Source: Doris montereyensis
Lineage: Eukaryota; Mollusca; Gastropoda; Nudibranchia; Dorididae
Direction of reading: 5' to 3'
NCBI GenBank assembly: GCA_037039925.1
Contig: JAXRKP010000413.1
Coordinates: forward strand, 90,001-154,000
Length of the DNA: 64,000 bases
Numbering within the stretch: position 1 is the stretch's first letter; every line of letters begins with the position of its first letter. The position numbers and the translations under genes are program-made. Below, piece after piece: positions 11,953 through 24,635 of this stretch. Below the pieces are notes generated by a model. The model ran no database searches and had not been told where the DNA came from. It saw only the letters and a list, made by a program, of their open reading frames with translations.

Positions 11953-14900
11953 ATGGCTGCTCCCATTAATAACGAAATATCTCAACCCGTCGTGAAGCTG
12001 GGATTTGTGGAAGAAGATGAAGTGGACAGACGATTATTATCTAGCAAATATTTCCTAGTAAAATAGGTGGGAAACCAGCGTGGCTTTCTCTACAGCCAAT
12101 ACCAGATCCAGATGTTTTACAGTGCAACAACTGTGGTGGTCCTACTATTTTCTTGATGCAAGTTTATGCGCCCCTGTTGCAAAGAGATGATACGTTTCAT
12201 CGTACACTATTTTTGTTTGTGTGTACCCGCCAGTCATGTCAAAGACAGAACAGTTCCTCAAATTTTAAAATTGTTCGATCACAATTAACTTTGAACAACG
12301 ATTTTTACAGCTGTGAACCACCCAATGAAAACATTGGAAGTCAAGAGGATGTCCGTTTATTCCCACAAGCTTCAAAATTTCAGAACGTGTGTCAGGTTTG
12401 TGGAGTACATAGTTCTAAGAAATGCGGCAAATGTAAACAAACATTTTACTGTACTAAGGATCACCAGTCCTTAGATTGGAAATTTGATCACAAGAAGAAA
12501 TGTGGAGAAGGAAATACAGAATTACCTCCATCGCAAAAAGTTGTCTTCTTCTGGTGGTGAGTTTTGGTTCATAATCTGAGTGTCTACTGATCAGTGATCT
12601 ACTGTTATCAATTTATGAGATGTACTGTATAGATCTAGATCTAGATATTTTGTGCCCTCTTAAATCTAACAGCGTCATGAGGAAAAAATTTTAAAGATGA
12701 AAATTAAGATAAGAGGTGAGTATAATTCAAGTATAAAGTATTTTTAAGATAATACTTATCGAACAATCTTTTCATATTATAAAAGCACATTTCTATGGAC
12801 AGAAACTTTTTTTAAACAATGATCAATCGAGAAATACAGTCAAGCCAGATACTGTAGCCTCCACACGGTGGCCATATCATTGTTTTTACCGTGGGCAAAA
12901 TAAACTTTAGGATGTTTTCACTGTGCCAGCTCTATGGGACTACCTAGAAACAAAGCTGACGGTATTCATTTCCCCTGCAACCTACGCATATAAACAAACT
13001 TTTCACGAATTTATTACCATTTACGCAACATCAATCAGTCATACCCAAACTAAGCACTTTTTATGCAAATGAGGTAACATGAACTTATAAAATGTTTAAG
13101 AAACGTGCTCATATATATAAATGAATTACATGCTCTTCCTCGTAACAACATGTCTCCACAGGCCAATGATACCTAGATCTATATGGTTGGTTTCAGTCTC
13201 AGTCCGATTTACGATAATAAAGTCTCTGTCATTGACATTTGAACTGCTCGTGTTCACTTGTCATTCGGGCGGTCTCTCATCACTTGTCTCACTCACTCAC
13301 TTGAACTGCTCATATTTTGGCCGTTCCCAACAAACACCAAAAATTGTATCTCACCCCTTCAAAATAAAACCTCATTATTGTGTCCCTTGGTTGCGCCTTG
13401 ACTATGGCTCTTCTTCCTAAATGAAAGTGAGCAACTTAAATTTCAAAGAATGCAGTGTCACCATTTTGACATGCCTCTTGGTTTTTATCAAATAAAATAC
13501 AGTATATCTCTTGTTTACCAAATCAAACACTGTATGTCAAGCGTCATGTCTGTCGCATGGGTAACTCAGGGAAGAAAGACGTGTCAGTACCATAAAGCAA
13601 AGCGCTGAACCTAAGTAGACTGCTCTGAAGAGGTTACTTTTAGTACAAACAATGTTACCGATTCCTTCTTTTATTTAATTGATGGAACACTTGCAGTGAA
13701 CTAGTTGATTCACTCCTGTATGTTATAGTGTCAATGATAGATTTACTAAACTGAATTGAATTTTGTGAAAACCGGTTTCCAGTTCGAACTACCGGCCACT
13801 TTGCCAGAGGGAATTTTACAAGGCATTGAATTGGACAGAAAGCAAAATGTCTAAAGATCTTGTCCCTTTCATACCACCAGACCGTCAGATATTTCCCCCA
13901 CATTATCCTTAAAATTTGAATTTTCTTTCTTTCTTATTAGTTCCCAATCTTCTTTCTGGTGCATGCGTTAAAATTTGAAATCAAAGCTTTTTTAAATGAA
14001 GCTCTATAAAATCCAGTTCATAATGGATTTCATTATGTTTGATGTCTTTGTTTAAGTTGAGATAGTTCCCTTTTTTCATGAATCAATGTGATTTTATTAA
14101 CTAAAAAAATCCACATTTACATATATATATATGTAGTACAGTGGAACCTCTAATCGGGGAGTCTTGGTGGATTGTAAAATCGTCCCAATTTGCCGGGTTT
14201 CTCGATATGCCGGGGACCTAGGGATTTTGTTTTTTCCTCATCAGTTTGAGCTACCTAAACCCTTCTGTGAGTGGTAAAATGCAGAATTAAACAAGCAAGT
14301 AGCCACAGGACCAGTTAGTTGATCAAAACGAGGATGGCATTCATCAAAGATGTCACTCACACTCACAATCAGTTTTCCTTGGACGGTAGATAGATAAGAC
14401 ATGCAATCAAGAAGGCATGGTAGGTCGTTATATCTCCTCTCGTATCCACTCTTGCGATGGGTGGATTAGGCGGGCAATAAAAAACTATGACAGTGCACAA
14501 CTTTGTAAATGCCGCCCCGTGTCAACACTCTACTGTATTGTTAGGTGAACAAACAAGGTCTGGTTTGACATCTGCTTTCAAACCTTCTTAATGGATGTCT
14601 GGTGTGTCTGGCTTATGGTCATCACGAACTGGCACTTGTGACATCTACACGTTATGCAATGTATAACACATGTAGCACTAATGCAGGTGTAATAATTGAT
14701 GTTTTGCTAACATGGAAACCAAATTGGGATAAAAAGAGAGTGTTCGAATTTAAATAAATATGGGGGGAATGGTGTTGATAACCAATGCGAGCCCGCATTG
14801 TCACGATTAGCCGGGACCTTTCCACTTTAGAGAGGTAAAATATTTAGAAAAAATTCTGTTCGCTGGGAATTCTTCACGATCGGCCGGGTTTCCCGATTTG

Positions 14901-17900
14901 AGAGGTTCCGCTGAACCTACAACATTTGGTACAGTTTTCACAGAGAAAGGATTTTTTTTATGGAACGCGTAAAAATTTTATTCTTATATTATCACTGTTT
15001 TTTCTACAAATTTCAGTAAGAATGAGGCATTTGTGATTTATACTTAAAAACGCATATATAATGTAATTTTGAACATTTGCTTCCTTCAAGATACAGTGTT
15101 TGATTTCATAAGGGCTGCTGGATTTTGGCAATTGTGTTTACACATGAAGTGCAGTTACGCGTGTATTACGTAATCCTACGCCCAGCCAGTCACTTTTTAT
15201 TCGAAACATCTATGTCTCAGGGCAACAGTTAAGAGTATCCAGTAGTCGCCCAGTCCCGGGTGGCAAAATAAACTGCTTTTTGGCAAAATTCGAAGCCACG
15301 ACCCATTACATGTATGTACATTCAGTTTGGAAATACAACAAACTCTTCTTCTTTGTTAATTTTTGTGGTTTTCTTTGATTTTACTTTGGTTTGTTGGTTG
15401 CTTTTTTGGTTTTGACCCATTACATGTATTTACATTCATTTTGTTTGGAAATACAGCAAACTCTTCTTCTTTGTCATTATTTTTGTGGTTTTCTTTGTTG
15501 TTTGTTGGTTTGAGGACAAGACCCAATAGGCCTAACCTCTTCTCAAAGATCTGTTACATACTTCTCTCACTCAAGACTTTGACATTCTACAATCTCGGGT
15601 ATCTACAGAGTACGAATTAACAAGATCTTTCTCAGATTTTCTCACTGTAATTAAAGAATCAGAAAGAGTCGACAGAACAGTCTGTCTGCCATTACTGCCA
15701 GACCTACTGAGTCGGGGAGAGGAATGGGCGTCAAAGGGTGACCAGAGCCAAGACCAGTTGCATCATTTTTGTGTGTGTGTGTACACATGGTTAACATAAA
15801 TCTAGGTGCCACACAAACACACATGCATGACAGATTTTGTCACTAGGACGAGGTAAAAAAGAGGTTATAAAGTTTATTTTTTACAGGAATTGACTCTTTA
15901 AATGCAACAAATTTTAAGACGGACTTACGAATGCCTGTTGCATTTTGGCGGAGTCAAGCAAGCCGTTGTTGCATTTTGGCGAAGTCAAGCAAGCCGTTGT
16001 TGCATTTTGAGGGGGTAATTAGCATTGTAAATTTCGGTTACGGGGGATATGTCCATTATGATGAATCATGCATTTTGGCAGAGACTACTGTATTTGAATG
16101 TATATTAAAGACATTTAAGAGAGTAAAATATGTTTCTCTTGATTGTGGCCAACCGGGGAGATCCAGTCCGGCTGCATTTCATTTGATAGCGGCGGCGGTC
16201 TGATCTGATGCTTTTAATCAATGCATAAAGTTTTAGATAGATTTTTCACTATCATGGTTTATATTTGAAGGCGTCCATCACAAAACAAGATATCAAATGT
16301 CTCAAAAGAAGAAAAGTAAGAGAAATGAGATACTCATATTCTTGATTTGTCAGATGAACAATTGTTATCTTCATCTGTCACAGACGTTAACATGGGCTTC
16401 ATTCAATTCAATTATTGCTATATCAAGTAAATTATTTTAAGGCGCAAAAATTTATAGATGCCAGAGTTTCCTGGGGCTCTGAAATTTCATTCTCATGTTG
16501 GTTTGCTACTTTCTTTCTCACAAACTGCCTTTGCTGTTTATCTTTTGTCTGCTGTCCTATTAAATCCTGACTTCTAATGAACCTTTACCTTCAGCCCAAA
16601 GGTTTTTTCACCCTGAAATGTTATGTCATTTTTTAGTTTTCCTCTCAAATCTCATGATTTAACATTTGTGTCGTTTTTTGTTGTTTTGTGAGTTTTTTTG
16701 TGTGTTTTTGCTTTTTGTAATATAGAATAGACCACAAGTTCACTGCTGATAGTAGATTACACACGATCATTAATATTTTTTTTAAAGATTGACTCAACAT
16801 TAAATCTCCTTAGAATGCCTGCTACGTATGATTAAAGATGACATCTAAAGAGGAAAATGTGTTGAATTTGATGAATATACCTGAATTGTGCTTATAGTGC
16901 TGTAGTTGTAATGCCGTGTATTATTATTATATATATACGGCAATATCAGTTGTACAGTGCTAAGCCAACGACCAGCCTTGATAGGAAGAGATGACTGCGG
17001 ACATGGAAACCAGGAAGTGTGTAATCTGGCAGTCTTATCCATGATCAATCTAAGCGCTCGACAAGACACACGTCAAAACTGGGTCATTGTTACTATTATA
17101 CAATCTTGTTTCAGTCAATGGAGACATTTGGGGTTAGGTGGTTCTCATTTTCATGCTTCCGTAAGATGTGAATCTCAATAGACCATGGGTAGATTATGGA
17201 CAGGACAAAAATGAGCAATGAATAAGAAAATTTTACTTGAGCAGTCAGTTTTCTCATTCTTCTTGTGAGCTCAGGACTCTAGAAAAACATTGACTTGCGA
17301 GGCAATGTCGACATAAGCAGCAATTTCGTATTTTTGGGTTAGGGATGTGGGCAGAGAAGCACCTGTACGGGGAGTAGACGATCCCATCCTCCACGAGTCT
17401 CCAACTGCCTTGCAGGCGGATCTTGGCTGACCAAAGGCTAAGGGAGTTAACCCTTACAGAAAACAACCTGCTTCCTTGCATGTCGGTCTTGGTTGACCAA
17501 AGGCTAAGGGAGTTATCCCTGGCAGGAAATAATCTGCTGCCTTGTAGGCTGGTCTTGGGTGACCAAAAGCTAAGGGAGTTAACCATGACACAAAATAACA
17601 AGGCTTGGCATGAGGCCTCAAGGTGGCAGCCCCACCATCTACCTAGGGTACAGTGGGATAATCCCCTGCTTATCCAAAACCAGACTGATTCAAAGAAATA
17701 AATACAATATACCCGGCTTGACCTTTCAACCGCGAACATGGAAACGAACACGGACTGTGATTTTTGAAATATGGAATATTAGGGCAATAAAAAGGAAAAG
17801 TGTTAGAATTAGTTGAAGACGCAGAAAAATTCCAAGTTCAAAGTAGACATTTTGGCCATTCCAGAAACAAAGAAAAAAAGGACAAGGAATAGACAATGTA

Positions 17901-20900
17901 GGACCAAATCATACTTTAATCTTCTCAGGAGTAGATCAGTCAAAGATAGAGCAGGAGTAGACCTCCTGATGCATAAAAGGTATGAAGAACTACTAGAAAG
18001 TTGGACATTTGTAAGCCCACTGCTATTAGAGGTAAATATTAAATTAAAGGAAGAAGAATTAAATTATTAATAGCGTATAGACCAAACGAAGACGCCACTA
18101 CAGAAGAAAACGATATCTTGGAAAACGATTTTCAAATATCTGCAGATAATTTCAAACCCAAATAGGACCTAATGCTTTTAGGAGATTTAAACGCTAGAGT
18201 AGGCAACAATGTAGAAACCTCAGGAGGAGTAATAGGTAAAGAAGGACAGACAACAACTTTACCCAATGGAGAGAGACTAATAGTAATAGATTTTTGCCTA
18301 AGGAATAACATGAAAATAACCAACATCTTTTTTCTCATAAAGATATCCACAAATATACAAGAGTAAATGAAGGTGTGAAAGTCAATGATAGACTACATAA
18401 GAGTTAGCAGTTCCCTTTTTACAGTACATTGGATGCAAGAGTAAACAGAGGAGCTGAAATATTTAGTGATTGCCAAAATGTGATTATTGACTAAAGAAAA
18501 CAATAGAAAAGGAAAGAGAAGAAAGCTATTAAACTCAAATAAAAAACTAAATAAACCAATAGTTAAACAGATGTACCAATCTAGGATAAAAGGATTAATC
18601 AGGAAAAGGCAGGTGGATCTGAATGATAGCACAATAGAAGAAAAGTGGCAGATATATGAAGAAACACTCCTCAGTTGTACTAAAGATGTCTGTGGTAGGA
18701 AACAAATTAAAGGAATAAGAATGTCAAGACTAAGATCAAAGAAAAGGATGCGTGGAAGAAATGCTTGCAAGCAAAGAGATCAATTAGTAAGAGTAACAAG
18801 TAATCCAGAGGAGACAGCTGAAGATGTAGATATCACAATGGAAGGACTCCAAACAGCTATAAGAAAAGTGAAATTAGGAAAGACCCCAGGAGCAGATCAA
18901 CTTTATCCAGAAATGATTAAAAACCAAGGGAGAGAGGCAGACAAACTACTACATACAATATACCAACAAGCATGGAAGTCCAAACAGGTACCAGATGACT
19001 GGAAAAAGGGAATGGTAGTACCAATACATAAGAAAGGATCAACTATGGAATGCTCAAACTATAACGTTCCAGGAAAGGTGTATGCCAGGATACCGGAAAT
19101 GAGACGAGGGAAAAGAGTGGAGGATCAGATTGAAGAGCATCAGAATGGATTTAGACCAGGAAAAATGTACAAGACCACATATTTACAATTAGACAAATAA
19201 TAGCCCAATTCCTTGAGAGAAACATTGACTTGCACCTGTGTTTTATTGACTTAGAAAAGGCATTTGACACTGTGAGGAGGGACTAACTATGGCATTCCTT
19301 AAAAGGGTACAATGTAGAGCAAAATTTAATAGAAGCCATTAAAAGTTTTAACAATACATCAACATGTGCAGTGAGAGTAGCTGGATACATATCTGAAGAA
19401 TTTGATGTAGATATAGGAGTAAGACAGCGTTGTATCCTAAATCCTCTTTTGTTTATCACATTCATTTATGGATTCAGTCGCAAAGGCATCCTCAAAAGGA
19501 AGAAAATGAATGTAGGTTAGGCATGTGGAAGCTCAAACCAATAAATGCATCAATGCTTTCATTTCCGATGATTTAGTTCTCTTTGGAAAATTTAGAAAGA
19601 GACCGTCATTCGAATATCAACATGATGAACAATGAACTAAATAAAAGAGGAATGGGAGTAAATGCAAAGAAAACCAAAACAATGCTAATAATGCTATTAT
19701 ATTAAGTATGGAAACTAAACCACAAAATTTTTAATTGGCCAGGGAGAATTTAGAACAAGTTGAAGGCTACAATTGCCTAGGAGTATTGTCAGACTGACTT
19801 GCAATGAATGGCAGAGACTACTGTATATAAAGTTCATTGATTTTGAAAAGGCATTCGATAGCCTCCATCAAGAAAGCATGTGGAAAATTTTAAGAAATTA
19901 TGGAATACCCCAACATCTTGTTCAGCTCATTAAAAGTTTCTACAATGAATTCACATGTAAAGTTGGAAATAGCAATCAAACTTTTAAAATCAAGACTGGT
20001 GTCAGACAAGGGTGCGTGATGTCAGCAACCATCTTCATTATTGCTATAGACTGGGTGATGAAGCAAACAACCAGGGATCAACACAGAGGAATTAGATGGA
20101 CTCTCTTCTTTCCGCTAGAGGATATAGATTTTGCTGATGATTTGGCGCTATTGGCACACTCACATCACATGCAAGAGAAAACATCACTACTAAGCTCTTT
20201 TGGTCAAAGGATAGGTTTGAAAATAAGCTTTACAAAATCTGAACTAATGACATTAAATATATAAAATCTCTCTCCAACCCTCATCAATAACAATAGCATA
20301 CAAACAACCAAGGAATTTACATATTTAGGCAGCGGTGTCACAAGTAGCGGAGGAGCTGACAAAGACATTAACAGACGTCTAAACAAAGCAAGAAACTCCT
20401 TCAAACTACTTCAAAATGTATGGAAAACAAAAGAATATAATATTAAAACAAAACTAAAAACCTACCAAAGCTGTGTCCTATCAACTCTACTATATGGATC
20501 TGAATGCTGGAGGATGACGGACAGAGACATGAACAAGTTCATTCCACACTAAATGCCTGTGAATAATCCAAAATATAGTTTAGCCAAACAAAATTTCAAA
20601 CGAGACTCTTCTCCAAAAATGCAAAATAGACCACACGCAAGACATCCTGCTTAAAAGAAGATCGAGGTGGATAGGGCATGTCTTAAGACAAGAAGATGGG
20701 AGCATCACCAAAACTGCCCTACATTGGACCCCTGAAGGGAAAAGGAGACGTGGCAGGCCAAAGATAACTTGGAGAAGAACAACAGAGAGTGAGACTAAAG
20801 ACTGGGGCAAAACCTGGAATTCCATAAAGATTCTTGTCATGAAAAGAGAGATGGAAATCCTTGAAATCTGGAATTCCATAAAGATTCTTGCCATGAAAAG

Positions 20901-23900
20901 AGAGATGGAAATCCTTCATTGCTTCCCTACATGCCAACTGGCATAATAGGTAGTAAGTAAGTATTGTCAGAAGGACAACTAAGAGAAGAAATCAGCCAGA
21001 TAATCCAAAAGGCAATGATAATATGTAACCATCTAGGAAAGGCATTTATAGGTAAACAAGAATTGTTAACAAAAACCAAATTGGCAGTATACAACACAGT
21101 TTATAATTTATATTCCTACTCTCCTCTATGGCAGCAAAACCTGGACCTTAGTAGATAATACAGTAGAGTACAAGCAGCTGAAATGAAATGTCTAAGAAGA
21201 GTAGTACGGAAAACTAAAAGAGACAAATTCAGAAACACAACAATAAGAGATCAAACCAAAGCATATGGCGTAAAAACTAAGATGGAAATAAATCAATTGA
21301 GATGGTTTGGGCATGTAAATAGAATGAATGACAATAGAATAGCTATATCAGTTTACAATGCTAAAGCCCAAGGTAAAAAACCAAAAGGCAGACCTCTGTG
21401 AAAGTGGGAAAAAGATATAAAATAGGCATTAAAGCAAAGAAATTTAACTTTTTTGGAAGGAAACAGAAAATGCCAGGACAGGGCAGCCTGGAGAAAGATC
21501 ATCTCGGATATCTGAACCCATACACCGAAAGGTAGAATGGAAACTGTTAAAGAAAGAAAGGGTTAGGGATCCTGAAAAGAAATCGACTTAGATGAAACTG
21601 AACTTAAAGGACTCTGCCTAAACGGCATCCACTGTATATTTTTTTTTTTTTTTATTGAACAAATCTCGGGTCATTTCTCTCCTTTCAGGAATTTATATGA
21701 ACTAATTGACTTTCATGCATTTTGTGAAAGTAGATCTTAATGTAAAATGAGTTGTTTGGAATTGAACTTCAACACAACACTTCAGTGTCCTTTTGTTGGC
21801 TAGTGACTAAATATTCATATCTTCCTCTGTTTTGTCAAGTCTCCCTGTTTTACTTACTCAATCGCCCCCTCAAATGACGAAGGGGGGGGGCAGCTTTATC
21901 CATTCGTTTATATTAAAATGATATTTTACATCATAATTTTCAAGTGCAAAGTGGATGTGGTGGTAAAGGCTGTGTGCTCTTGATCTATATGTTTGACAAA
22001 TATCTCTTCATGATCTTAATCTTAACTAAAACATTATGACAAAAAGATACCAATGTGTTTTGGGTAACGCTTACATCTTTTCCTCTTACCAGCTAGCGGA
22101 ATGATTTTTGAGGAATTTGAATTGGCTACGGAAGATGAAGTGTTGTCAGACGGAAGTAGTGGCAAACAGAAGAGTGAAGAAGAGCGCCTTGAAGAGTTCC
22201 AGACTCTCATGAAACTTCCGCACATGAAAGGAGTGGATGGAAAGTTCAAAAAAGAACAACTTGAAAAAGCCGCTAAATCTGAGTCAGAAGATGACAAGTA
22301 CTTTCTAAAATTCAAAGAACGGATAGAGCATGAACCAAAACAGGTATTTACATCTTAACATAAATATACGTTATAATAATTCTTACTTCCAATTAGTTGT
22401 GGTCATAGTTGGGGTTTTTTTTTAAGTAAAGGTTCTTCAAGACCATTAGAGCCCATAGAGCCAGAGCTCATCCCAGAATAGGTAATAATAATCATCTCCT
22501 GGACAGCATGCCAGTCTGTCACAGGTTTTTACTCCTAAGCTAGTGATTGTACCTATTTGCACGTGGGTAGAGTGAGAAAATGTGTGTTATGTGTATTTGC
22601 CTGAAGGTTATATAGTAATTAATTCTTTGTTAGTTAATCTTAAGAGGTAAAATTATATTACTGAATTTGGAAATTGTTCATTCCTTCTGTAAAGAAAGTA
22701 ATTTAATAAATATCTTTATTACTTACTTTACATGGACTCTTTCTTGTCATGGGCATAGAATGAACATATTCTCCTCATGCATATTGCTGATACCACCAAT
22801 TTTTTTATTACATTTGTATTTTATTTGTTAGAGAAGCAAAGTAACATCTTTACTTCATTACTGAAATTTGTTGCATGTGATTTGATGCCTATGTTAGGAA
22901 ATAACACAACATGCTTTGATTTTTTCTCTATGCTCTGCAAAGTCCATTATCTTTTAAGTAAATGATATACTTTAGGGCCTTTTCTGCCACTTGTTTTCCA
23001 TTCCTGATTCTAGGATGTAAAATCTGCTTGCAGATATTTAAAATGTTTGGTAAATGAAAACAATAATTACTCTAGTTTTTTATGAAAAGTTATATGAAGA
23101 TACTTTACGACACAGTCACATATTCATTTATCTCCTAGTGCAGAGTTTTGACTTTGCTGAGTTGAATTTTATTTAGGGCTACTTTCAAATATCTTTTTCG
23201 CTTAAATGAAGTTATAATTGTAATTAACCAAACTAAGTTTTAAATTAAAGTAAACATAAAAATACATGTCGTAGGAATCTGAATAAATCCCACTCTTTTT
23301 TTCTTGATAGGTACTCCGTTATTCAAGATTTGGAAATCCACTGTGGGTTTCATCTTTTCACAAAAGCTGTCCTGAGGATATTCCACTTTGTTCTTGTGGA
23401 GCACAAAGAGTATTTGAATTTCAGGTAAAACTTGTGAATGGTTATTGTATGACTGGTCTCAAACTCAATAATTCTGATGCCATAACTGAAAAGGGGTAAT
23501 GTTTCAAAGCACAAATTCTCAGCTTTCAATAATTTGACAAGACTTTTTCATGCTGTGCATCATCCTTTTATGTTTAATAGAAAAACGACCAATTTGTTTT
23601 CCTTGAAGTAACCATAAAGTTGCTTTTTATATGCTAACACTGTTTAAAATTTAAAGAAAATATAGAGGATTTTTTTTTCAATTGAAACAGGGTTCTCATT
23701 AAGAGAGAATCAAGTTTTTCTTAAACAGAAAGATTAGATAAATTATAAAAGTAAAGATATTGAGGGGTTTTTTAACCTATGCATGTGCACCTTTATTGCA
23801 CAAAAGGGTGCTGTTTTAATCTGAGGCCATCATAAAACATAAATAAGTAGAAACATAAGGATGATGGGCATTCAATTGAATCTTTTGTACGGATGGGGAT

Positions 23901-24562
23901 TTTCTCATTTTTCTAGGGTTTTCAGCACATTATGTAAACATAGTTTTTTTAATTCTTCATAGGCGTACTAACGTATATTGTTACATGAAAATTATGTTCT
24001 TCACCTGTCGATTTTGGCTAGCAAACCTACGCTTCCCTCTTGAAATAAACGGACTGATATCTTAGCTGTAATTTCATTGGCTGTGGTGTGATATATATAT
24101 AGATGGGGAAACGACAACCGCTTCTGGAGAACCATGATAGACAACTGTGTACCTTAAAACGGATGAGACTGTATGTGCCCTGTCCAATAAAACACACATG
24201 CTAAAGTGGATACATTGTGTTATATGATCAATTGTACAGAATGTTATGGGCTCTGTTAACAGCAGCAACTTTTGTCTTTCAAATCCTTTTGTGTTATATT
24301 AAGTTGATAAACCAAAAATGCATTTTGTTATAGTATAGATTCATGTATTCCTAAACAAGGAACTCATTTTTACCCTCTACTCTACTCTAAACAGGTCATG
24401 CCTCAATTATTGAATTATCTCAAAGTGGACCAACTTGAAGAAAGTCTAGACTGGGGGACACTGTGTGTGTATACTTGTTTGGAGAGCTGTAGCATAGGGA
24501 ATTCATATGTTCAAGAATTTGTATGGAAACAAGATTTTCATGCTGATGCAAGCACACAGTGA
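11953..24562 (+). CDS. PDCD2: programmed cell death protein 2 (MYND finger, uS5 chaperone)
   Basis: PDCD2/Tsr4 proteins bind newly made ribosomal protein uS5 (RPS2) and support 40S subunit assembly. Four exons: 11953-12556, 22093-22343, 23311-23424 and 24395-24562, stop at 24560. Start chosen at ATG 11953 (MAAPINNE, matching family N-termini). An in-frame ATG lies at 11941. Exon 1 codes GGKPAWL, LQVYAPL-type MQVYAPL and the MYND finger CQVCGVH ... [10 protein letters not shown] ... DHKKKC. Exons 3 and 4 code the TSR4-type C-terminus: [35 protein letters not shown] and EEFVWKQ-like QEFVWKQD. Donors GTGAGT, GTATTT, GTAAAA and acceptors ending CAG or TAG fit. One base is missing at the conserved FPSKIGG site (CC at 12054-12055), giving a false stop. 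The exon 1/2 join works either with a surplus A at 12535-12539 or with acceptor 22096. Intron 1 is 9.5 kb and full of transposons. Apart from those and the listed MITE and duplications, 12557-17404 shows nothing. Confidence 0.94.
14139..14913 (-). mobile_element. non-autonomous inverted-repeat transposon (pogo/mariner-type MITE)
   Basis: It begins CAGTGGAACCTCTAATCGGG and ends with the inverse CCCGATTTGAGAGGTTCCGCTG, next to TA. The inside is the reverse complement of the inside of the element at 24868, so the two are one family inserted in opposite directions. No transposase frame is present. Confidence 0.85.
15299..15499. repeat. two tandem copies of a ~115-bp unit
   Basis: GACCCATTACATGTAT, GGAAATACA-CAAACTC and TTTTGTGGTTTTCTTTG occur in the same order starting at 15299 and 15414. 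Inside PDCD2 intron 1. Confidence 0.8.
15937..16009. repeat. 33-bp tandem repeat, about 2.3 copies
   Basis: The unit GTTGCATTTTGGCG followed by AGTCAAGCAAGCC repeats twice, then a third copy breaks off after GTTGCATTTTG. Confidence 0.85.
17405..17601 (+). repeat. 66-bp tandem repeat, 3 copies, coding 22-residue LRR-like units
   Basis: CCAAAGGCTAAGGGAGTT recurs at 17431, 17497 and 17563 (third copy CCAAAAGC). The period is a multiple of three and one frame is open through all copies. Each unit reads like [17 protein letters not shown], which fits the LxxLxLxxNxL leucine-rich-repeat spacing. It lies just before the endonuclease of LINE A, so it may be part of that element's 5' region or ORF1. 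The LRR reading may be chance. Confidence 0.75.
19794..20959 (+). mobile_element. LINE B copy 1: 5'-truncated non-LTR retrotransposon nested in LINE A
   Basis: The reverse transcriptase frame runs from about 19798: [33 protein letters not shown] and the catalytic [10 protein letters not shown] (about 20127-20158). The C-terminus reads [17 protein letters not shown] and [17 protein letters not shown]. It ends in a TAGTAAGTAAG tail. It is flanked by a 12-bp duplication, agtattgtcaga, at 19782-19793 and 20960-20971. A 5'-truncated copy with a target-site duplication is the normal product of target-primed reverse transcription. A second copy lies at 36915. Confidence 0.92.
20814..20921. repeat. 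54-bp in-frame tandem duplication at LINE B 3' end
   Basis: CTGGAATTCCATAAAGATTC and CATGAAAAGAGAGATGGAAA occur twice, 54 bases apart, one or two bases different. The copy at 38160-38240 has only one unit. Confidence 0.92.
22427..22615 (-). mobile_element. SINE body fragment in PDCD2 intron 2
   Basis: It matches 39470-39700 over GCCCATA-AGCCAGAGC, ATAATCATCTCCTGG, TTTTTACTC and TTTGCACGTGGGTAGAGTGAG. The tRNA-like head is missing. Confidence 0.75.
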
Positions 24563-24615
24563 TCAAGTTCAATGGATGCTATCAGTACTACTGTATAAAC
24601 TGGTTTGCTTTTGTT

Positions 24616-24635
24616 GGGGGGGGGGGGGGGGGGGG
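24616..24635. repeat. poly-G run in the PDCD2 3' region
   Basis: About 20 G in a row, 54 bases after the PDCD2 stop codon. The length is likely unreliable. Confidence 0.9.

Larger units (their letters stand above)
19782..20971. repeat. target-site duplication bracketing LINE B
   Basis: The direct repeat agtattgtcaga occurs at 19782-19793 and 20960-20971. Removing everything between them restores LINE A continuity. Confidence 0.9.
17405..21650 (+). mobile_element. LINE A: APE-endonuclease non-LTR retrotransposon, decayed and interrupted
   Basis: The endonuclease starts near 17758 (FEIWNIRAI, like the GTWNVR start of APE domains). It continues with [10 protein letters not shown] (about 17845) and [10 protein letters not shown] (about 18175). 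Reverse transcriptase follows: [15 protein letters not shown] (about 18875), [15 protein letters not shown] (about 18990), [12 protein letters not shown] (about 19240), [13 protein letters not shown] (about 19415) and the catalytic [10 protein letters not shown] (about 19557). LINE B splits it at 19793. The 3' part resumes at 20972 with [24 protein letters not shown] and the terminal [10 protein letters not shown] (about 21470), ending near a T tract at 21639-21654. Several stops and frame changes make it non-functional. Clade not assigned. Confidence 0.85.
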
